Below are positions 28,788 to 32,431 of a stretch of 32,431 bases of DNA, one piece after another (position 1 is the stretch's first letter; each line of letters begins with the position of its first letter). The DNA lies in IMG/VR virus record IMGVR_UViG_3300031841_003636, positions 1 to 32,431 of that record; one strand, written 5' to 3'. This DNA is from a virus. The notes below the pieces were generated by a model that did no database searches, had not been told where the DNA came from, and was given only the letters and a program-made list of their open reading frames with translations. Made by a program: the position numbers and the translations under genes.

Positions 28788-28818
28788 GTTATTTGGTTAG
28801 GGAAAATAAGAAAGTGAA

Positions 28819-28843
28819 GGGCAGTAGGTTATCTATACCGCCC
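28819..28843 (-). terminator. terminator-like hairpin after queD
   Basis: On the minus strand GGGCGGTA and TACTGCCC pair over 8 bp with one G-U around a 9-base loop, followed by a T-rich tail broken by other bases. It separates queD from the membrane-protein unit. Confidence 0.5.
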
Positions 28844-28890
28844 CCATTCAAAACTATTCGTTCATCATTTATCTTTCTTCGTTATCTCAG

Positions 28891-29385
28891 TTAGATTCCT
28901 GATTGTTGTCCAGCGAATCTAATTTTCTGAGTGTCTGCTAATTCACATGTTGCACTATTGGCATCATGTTCTTTTACAGTAACCTTTTGAACCCAGCATC
29001 TGCCACTGCTGATAACCTTCACAATTTCATTTGCTTCATCAAAGGCCATTTCGGCAAACCGTTCACATCCTGTTGCATCAACAACTCTCATGTCAATAAG
29101 ACCTTTGTCATTTAACATTTGAACTGTTTCCATTTCAGGATCGTCTCTGGCTACCAAATAAGTATGGTCGAACATGTGCTTCAACCATTCTTTAAGTGGC
29201 TTCAAGCCACCAAAGTCTACTGCCCAGTTGCGTTCATCTAATTCATCACAACCAAAAGTAAACTCAAATTGTAGAGAATAGCCATGTATTAAGTTACAGT
29301 GACTATCTGCTCTCCATTGTCTAAATGCACAACTGTGACCAGTTGCGTGGGTATATGTTTTACCTGAGTAAAATCTTTTTGCCAT
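28891..29385 (-). CDS. queD: QueD/6-pyruvoyl tetrahydropterin synthase-like protein
   Basis: The 164 residues match the QueD/PTPS fold: HATGHSCAFRQWR with H17, HCNLIHGYSLQFEF with the catalytic C30 and H34, and FDHTYLVARDDPE in the second half. In the usual CxxxHGH motif the last His is Tyr here (Y36), a change I believe is shared by related phage proteins, so zinc binding may use another ligand. QueD makes carboxy-tetrahydropterin for 7-deazaguanine synthesis, used by phages to modify DNA against restriction or by hosts for queuosine. A consensus promoter and AGAGG site precede it. Confidence 0.8.
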   Translation of the reverse strand: MAKRFYSGKTYTHATGHSCAFRQWRADSHCNLIHGYSLQFEFTFGCDELDERNWAVDFGGLKPLKEWLKHMFDHTYLVARDDPEMETVQMLNDKGLIDMRVVDATGCERFAEMAFDEANEIVKVISSGRCWVQKVTVKEHDANSATCELADTQKIRFAGQQSGI

Positions 29386-29409
29386 TACATTACCTCTATA
29401 TGTTATTCT

Positions 29410-29437
29410 ATTATATACTCTATTTAGGTATTGTCAA
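29410..29437 (-). promoter_or_regulatory. sigma70-type promoter, queD
   Basis: TTGACA (29437-29432) and TATAAT (29415-29410) are 16 bases apart on the minus strand, 24 bases before the queD ATG. Confidence 0.75.
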
Positions 29438-29450
29438 GCAAAAATACTGG

Positions 29451-29939
29451 TTACTTTTTCTTTTTTTCCATAATAGCGGTTGCTTTATCTACATCTGCTT
29501 GATTTACTATGCCTTCACGTATTAACTTATCTCTATTGACCATATGTTTTGCTTGTACTTCTTCTTTACTACCACCAAAATATGCTACTGCATTTCCTGT
29601 TTCAATAAGTACATCAGTTGCTGGACGCCATGCATCTTTGTCTGCATCATAAACATCAAAGTCGCCTAGTATTCTACCAAACTTACCTTTCATGTCTTCA
29701 CCGTCTTTGTTTACCTGTGTTTTTAATACTGGACTTTTACCTAACAGGCTTTTTAATTTTTGTTTAGCCGCTAATCCAAATAACTTTTCTACCTTGTCTG
29801 ATGTTCTGCTTTCAGGCGTATCAATACCCATCATTCTAACTCTTTCGTCTTTGAGCCAAACACCGAAACCTAAGTCGATGTCTACATCAACCGTATCGCC
29901 GTCCACGACTTTCACGACATTACATTTATACTCATACAT
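29451..29939 (-). CDS. staphylococcal nuclease-like (SNase) protein
   Basis: The 162-residue protein has the thermonuclease signature: VVKVVDGDTVDVDIDLGFG (Ca2+-binding Asp residues), RVRMMGIDTPESR and KGKFGRILGDF with the catalytic arginine. It lacks a signal peptide, unlike secreted bacterial SNases, and ends in a lysine tail. It probably degrades or processes DNA in the host cell; such genes are common in T4-like marine phages. A late-type promoter is 37 bases upstream and AGGAGT precedes the ATG. Confidence 0.85.
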   Translation of the reverse strand: MYEYKCNVVKVVDGDTVDVDIDLGFGVWLKDERVRMMGIDTPESRTSDKVEKLFGLAAKQKLKSLLGKSPVLKTQVNKDGEDMKGKFGRILGDFDVYDADKDAWRPATDVLIETGNAVAYFGGSKEEVQAKHMVNRDKLIREGIVNQADVDKATAIMEKKKK

Positions 29940-29975
29940 ACTGTTACTCCTAATTGTGTGTATTATAACAGTATA

Positions 29976-29983
29976 TATTTATC
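29976..29983 (-). promoter_or_regulatory. late-type promoter GATAAATA, SNase
   Basis: GATAAATA on the minus strand predicts a start near 29970 and a 31-base leader with AGGAGT. A TATAAT box (29967-29962) lies beside it, but its -35 region is weak, so early expression is less certain. Confidence 0.55.
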
Positions 29984-30522
29984 TAATCAGTTCTGTATAA
30001 AAATGTATGATTTCCTACAACGATAGTAACAGGATAAACTGTACTCCAACTTGGTGTTGATATGTTATGGTTGTAATAGTGTGTGGCACCTTTTGTAAAA
30101 TCTCTGCTGTAGCCGTTCATTACCTGTATTGCTGTGGCTACACTATGTTCCCAATCTCTTACATTAGGCTTAATTGCTTTTCCTTTCCTAGGCTCTGCTT
30201 TATATCGTAGTTGAGGTATGTCTTTTTTACCGTCACAATACCATGCAAACTGACACATGTCTCTAATTGGATTACCCTTCCAAAGTTTTGCTTCTAATAC
30301 TACACCACAAATTGTGTTAGGATATTTTTCATGTTTTACTCTGTTTTTTACAACATGAGCAACTGCTGATTTACCCTTCCAACTTTCACCTCGAGCTTCA
30401 TAGTAGATATTGAGAGACATACAATAAGTTTCTTCAACTTGTTGTTCGTTTAAGTCTACACCATTTGATAACATCAAAGTCATCATTAGTGCTTTAGCCG
30501 TTAAATATCCAGTTTCCAACAT
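29983..30522 (-). CDS. SleB-type cell wall hydrolase (endolysin)
   Basis: The 179-residue protein has the hydrolase_2/SleB motifs: LNIYYEARGESWKGKSAVAH with the catalytic Glu, VKNRV, CQFAWYCDG and near the end THYYNHNISTPSW. A weakly hydrophobic stretch (about residues 5-20) may be a signal or signal-anchor. SleB-like enzymes cut peptidoglycan as lytic transglycosylases, and phages use them as lysins. The gene has a consensus early-type promoter, unexpected for a lysis gene. Its function may be lysin or virion-associated entry. Its stop lies at the SNase promoter. Confidence 0.8.
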   Translation of the reverse strand: MLETGYLTAKALMMTLMLSNGVDLNEQQVEETYCMSLNIYYEARGESWKGKSAVAHVVKNRVKHEKYPNTICGVVLEAKLWKGNPIRDMCQFAWYCDGKKDIPQLRYKAEPRKGKAIKPNVRDWEHSVATAIQVMNGYSRDFTKGATHYYNHNISTPSWSTVYPVTIVVGNHTFLYRTD

Positions 30523-30546
30523 ATAGATTTCTCCTATTGCTATTAT

Positions 30547-30574
30547 ATTATAGCAAATTTATGTATTGTGTCAA
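30547..30574 (-). promoter_or_regulatory. sigma70-type promoter, SleB lysin
   Basis: TTGACA (30574-30569) and TATAAT (30552-30547) are 16 bases apart on the minus strand. AGGAGA lies between it and the ATG at 30522. Confidence 0.75.
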
Positions 30575-30578
30575 GTGT

Positions 30579-30872
30579 CTATTTTACAACTTGTATGCTT
30601 GAAGTTGCTTCTGTAAATTTGTCTGCAATCTGTTCAACTGTAGGAGCATAAGTTACTACAGTACTTTTATTTATAGTAATTTTCTCTGGTGCTGAACTCA
30701 TCATCCATGGAACTAAACCTAGTCCGCCTTCTGGATTTGCCGCCACAACACTTGCTTTTGATACATGAAATCCGTCATCATCATCGCCTTCAAATCTTCC
30801 TATAATTTCCTCTCCGGTTATCAATTTTACACTGACAACGTCATTTTTCTTTAGTGGTTTTGTAATTAACAT
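30579..30872 (-). CDS. small Sm-like phage protein, unknown
   Basis: The 97 residues begin MLITKPLKKNDVVSVKLITGEEIIGRFEG, a strand-turn-strand pattern like the Sm fold, followed by FHVSKASVVA and VPWMMSSAP, then a helical tail. Similar short proteins occur widely in T4-like marine phages, but none I know has an assigned function; RNA or nucleic acid binding is a guess. There is no clear promoter in front of it. Confidence 0.5.
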   Translation of the reverse strand: MLITKPLKKNDVVSVKLITGEEIIGRFEGDDDDGFHVSKASVVAANPEGGLGLVPWMMSSAPEKITINKSTVVTYAPTVEQIADKFTEATSSIQVVK

Positions 30873-30962
30873 GCGTTTTATCTGCCCTTTTTTGTAGTTT
30901 ATAACTGTATTTAATTGTTATAGTATAGTTTAATCACATAAAGCGGAGAGTTAAGTAATATC

Positions 30963-30986
30963 TGAATCCACAATAAAGTTGATTCA
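30963..30986 (+). other. 5' hairpin before the 76-residue membrane protein
   Basis: TGAATC and GATTCA form a 6-bp stem with a 12-base loop ending just before GGAGG (30988-30992) and the ATG at 31000. It may protect the mRNA or control access to the ribosome binding site. Confidence 0.35.
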
Positions 30987-30999
30987 TGGAGGTTAAAAT

Positions 31000-31230
31000 A
31001 TGGATATTCTTAAAAGTGTTGGCGGATGGGCCAAACAATTAACAGAAGTCGGTATTAGTGTAATTGCTCTCGGAGTAGTACTGGAGGTTCTATTCGGTGG
31101 AGCGGTTCCTTTCCTAGGAGATTTTCAAGTTGTAACAAACATCATGACTATCTTGAACGGACTAAGTAACGAAGGCTTACTAGGATTAGTAGGTGTTTGG
31201 ATACTATACCACGTCTTTAATAAGAAATAA
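31000..31230 (+). CDS. 76-residue membrane protein, probably abundant
   Basis: The protein starts MDILKSVGGWAKQLTEVG, then has two hydrophobic helices (about 18-37 and 55-71) split by a VPFLGDFQVV turn, and ends VWILYHVFNKK. I know similar short proteins from T4-like marine phages. They are of unknown function and sometimes annotated structural. A strong GGAGG site with 7-base spacing, an upstream hairpin and a perfect terminator make it a separate and presumably strongly expressed plus-strand gene in a minus-strand neighbourhood. Confidence 0.6.
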   Translation: MDILKSVGGWAKQLTEVGISVIALGVVLEVLFGGAVPFLGDFQVVTNIMTILNGLSNEGLLGLVGVWILYHVFNKK

Positions 31231-31249
31231 CATTATACACGTCACATGG

Positions 31250-31278
31250 AGCCCTGGACTTGTTCAGGGCTTTTTTTT
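31250..31278 (+). terminator. intrinsic terminator
   Basis: AGCCCTG and CAGGGCT form a 7-bp stem with an 8-base loop, followed by eight T residues, 20 bases after the stop of the 76-residue gene. Confidence 0.9.
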
Positions 31279-31327
31279 GGTATTTTTACCGCATTTCAGC
31301 ACTATTTCTGTGGTCTTTGTTAAATAA

Positions 31328-31362
31328 TATTGTTGGACAGAAGATATTTCAGTCTAACAGTA
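31328..31362 (+). ncRNA. structured RNA hairpin upstream of a 15-codon ORF
   Basis: Positions 31328-31338 pair with 31352-31362 over 11 bp, with two G-U pairs that only work in a plus-strand RNA. Inside the loop, GAA and TTC can extend the stem across an A-A mismatch. A second short stem AGCC/GGCT (31372-31375 with 31390-31393) follows. No known riboswitch consensus was recognised. Confidence 0.45.
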
Positions 31363-31416
31363 ATGAAAAGAAGCCTCCCTCGTAGAAAAGGCTAGTATAG
31401 AGCAGGAGAACTGCAA

Positions 31417-31464
31417 ATGACTGTTCCAACATTTGACATGCAAGGTGGCCACCAAGCATTATGA
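31417..31464 (+). CDS. 15-residue peptide ORF
   Basis: An ORF encoding MTVPTFDMQGGHQAL follows AGGAGA with 7-base spacing. It ends exactly one base before the stop of the convergent gene at 31465. The good ribosome binding site and the structured RNA in front suggest it is real or a leader peptide. Chance is possible for such a short ORF. Confidence 0.35.
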   Translation: MTVPTFDMQGGHQAL

Positions 31465-32199
31465 TTAGGAGAGTGTCTCTAATTGTTTCATTAGAGCATA
31501 CTTTCTAGGTGCATTCCTACTTCCATGTAGGTGTATAATTTGTGCATCTTTTATATCAGAAGCATTCCATTCGTTTGAGTATGCTTTCCTTTGTTCCCAA
31601 TCTTCAATAAACAACTGATGTCCTTGATAGGCGATTGAAGAATCTAAAGTATTATTTAAAGTCCTGCTAGGTTGATCCCATAGCATTTTGTTTAAAATAA
31701 ATTGCTCTGTGTTCCAACTATTAAAGTCCCAATTTTCTGCCATCTCTAATCCCATGTCCCAAATGTCCTGACTCATTGTACTAGGATAGTATCTTACATC
31801 TGCATTAAAAAAATGTTCGTGTTGTATATCATAATGATTTGGTTCTACACTACTTTTAGGATCTGTATAATTAAACATCATAAAGTCATCATACTTACCA
31901 AAAACATCAGTAGGCTTCATCATTATGTTGTCTGGCCCACAATATAATATATTCGTATCGCCTTGTTTCCATATATCATATATTTCAAAGAAATGGTCTT
32001 TGAATACTTCCTGAATGTTCTCAACTTCCTTGTTAAAGAATATAAACTCCCAATCACCTTGTAAATGTTTCTCAAAACTTTTCAAACTGATATCATGCAT
32101 TTTCATATACCAGTCGTATAAATCTCCTTCCCCACTACGGTCTTCAAACCACATTGGAGATTTAATTTTGTACAGACTTCTAATTAAATAGTTTTTCAT
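31465..32199 (-). CDS. glycosyltransferase-like or sugar-processing phage protein
   Basis: The 244 residues contain ILYCGPDNIMMKPTDVFGKYDDFMMFNY, where PDN could be a metal-binding DxD-like site, then HFFNADVRYYPSTMSQDIWDMG, SWNTEQFILNKMLW and near the end AQIIHLHGSRNAPRK. The order (donor site, NAD motif, final His-Gly) resembles small GT-A enzymes of the GT8 type. The usual DxD is imperfect, so this is tentative. It overlaps the upstream methyltransferase fragment by 4 bases. Confidence 0.5.
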   Translation of the reverse strand: MKNYLIRSLYKIKSPMWFEDRSGEGDLYDWYMKMHDISLKSFEKHLQGDWEFIFFNKEVENIQEVFKDHFFEIYDIWKQGDTNILYCGPDNIMMKPTDVFGKYDDFMMFNYTDPKSSVEPNHYDIQHEHFFNADVRYYPSTMSQDIWDMGLEMAENWDFNSWNTEQFILNKMLWDQPSRTLNNTLDSSIAYQGHQLFIEDWEQRKAYSNEWNASDIKDAQIIHLHGSRNAPRKYALMKQLETLS

Positions 32200-32431
32200 T
32201 TTACAAACATTACTCTTGGAAAGTATTGAACATATTGTGTAGACTTTCCTTCTCTTACTTCTTCTACATTAGATCTTATCTCATCAAAGAAGTTCCAAGC
32301 AAGTGGAACAACAACTATGTGTTTGTCTATATCTAGACTACTTCTGTCTTTGATAGGTATGTTAGTGCCTGGTGTAAGTAAGCCTTGTTTAAGTTCATTG
32401 TCATCCACAATCCAGTCCAACTGTATGTCAT
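32196..32431 (-). CDS. C-terminal domain of a sugar C-methyltransferase (5' end outside window)
   Basis: The reading frame is open to the right edge, so this is the end of a longer gene. The visible part, LDWIVDDNELKQGLLTPGTN, IPIKDRSSLDIDKHIVVVPL and AWNFFDEI, matches the C-methyltransferase C-terminal domain (Methyltransf_14) of the NovU/TylC3 type, which methylates deoxysugars. A TTG at 32420 is an unlikely start because the reading frame continues upstream with compatible sequence. It would act with the neighbouring glycosyltransferase-like protein. Confidence 0.6.
   Translation of the reverse strand, partial: DIQLDWIVDDNELKQGLLTPGTNIPIKDRSSLDIDKHIVVVPLAWNFFDEIRSNVEEVREGKSTQYVQYFPRVMFVK

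Noticed and set aside
28350-28817. 155-residue plus-strand ORF
   Set aside because: It overlaps the N-terminal membrane and coiled-coil region of a convincing minus-strand gene and shows no domain.
31328-31464. Glutamine-II (downstream-peptide) riboswitch
   Set aside because: The layout is similar, but the conserved GGACGGAAGUAGG-type core that I remember is absent.
1-32431. The window as part of a bacterial chromosome, because of SUF, ClpX, ClpS and ribosomal proteins
   Set aside because: T4-like late-promoter motifs, phage structural genes, very small overlapping ORFs, Hsp20, QueD, SNase and a SleB lysin fit a T4-like marine phage better. The missing capsid and terminase genes leave some doubt.
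1-32431. tRNA genes and CRISPR arrays
   Set aside because: I saw no T-loop-like motifs with matching stems and no regularly spaced repeats on either strand by eye; a tRNA scan would be needed to be certain.

Overview
This window looks like part of the genome of a large, AT-rich, tailed marine phage of the T4-like type rather than a bacterial chromosome. Short genes are packed almost without gaps and many overlap by 1-4 bases. There are virion-type structural genes with PKD-like repeats, a SleB-type lysin, an SNase, QueD, Hsp20, a 2OG-Fe(II) oxygenase, and repeated NATAAATA motifs like T4/cyanophage late promoters beside consensus TTGACA-16/17-TATAAT host-type promoters. No tRNA, CRISPR array, insertion sequence, capsid, terminase or replication gene was seen, so this is an accessory and host-takeover region with some structural genes. 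The host is not known. SlmA-like, IbpA-like and TIGR02001-like genes lean towards a marine proteobacterium, possibly a gammaproteobacterium.

Layout. Bases 1-5570 (minus strand) hold the start of NAD synthetase, a DUF3307 membrane protein, a gamma-glutamylcyclotransferase-like protein, and an overlapping operon of cytidylyltransferase, two membrane proteins, a SlmA-like TetR protein, an SGNH hydrolase and a 2OG oxygenase, with a metallophosphoesterase and two tiny membrane peptides upstream. Bases 5692-9366 (plus) hold two structural proteins. Bases 9353-12736 hold a nucleosidase, a fused 2OG oxygenase/LIC12192-type protein, a GNAT acetyltransferase (plus), a peroxiredoxin and a DUF805 protein. 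Bases 12778-17911 are a complete clpS-sufB-sufC-sufD-sufS-sufT operon behind one sigma70-like promoter. Bases 17961-19167 hold ribosomal protein bL33, Hsp20, a 40-residue ORF and a gene-free structured leader. Bases 19168-22971 hold a GIY-YIG-like protein, a predicted outer-membrane beta-barrel and many small membrane proteins. Bases 23066-28771 hold a glycosyltransferase, a ferritin-like protein, a nucleotidyltransferase-cupin fusion, ribosomal protein bS21, ClpX and a large membrane coiled-coil protein. Bases 28891-32431 hold QueD, SNase, the SleB lysin, a small Sm-like protein, a 76-residue membrane protein (plus), a structured RNA with a 15-codon ORF, and two sugar-modifying proteins.

Reading the genes together (inference), the phage appears to carry its own kit for host maintenance: iron-sulfur cluster assembly (SUF), iron storage or detoxification (ferritin-like), peroxide removal (Prx), proteolysis control (ClpX, ClpS), protein folding (Hsp20), ribosome remodelling (bS21, bL33) and possibly division control (SlmA-like). 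The SUF operon with clpS at its head, the two ribosomal proteins, and two unexplained structured RNA regions (18859-19148 minus; 31328-31464 plus) are the most notable contents. Several genes seem to be transcribed as leaderless or nearly leaderless mRNAs, because the promoter motif places the predicted start of transcription on or within about three bases of the ATG.
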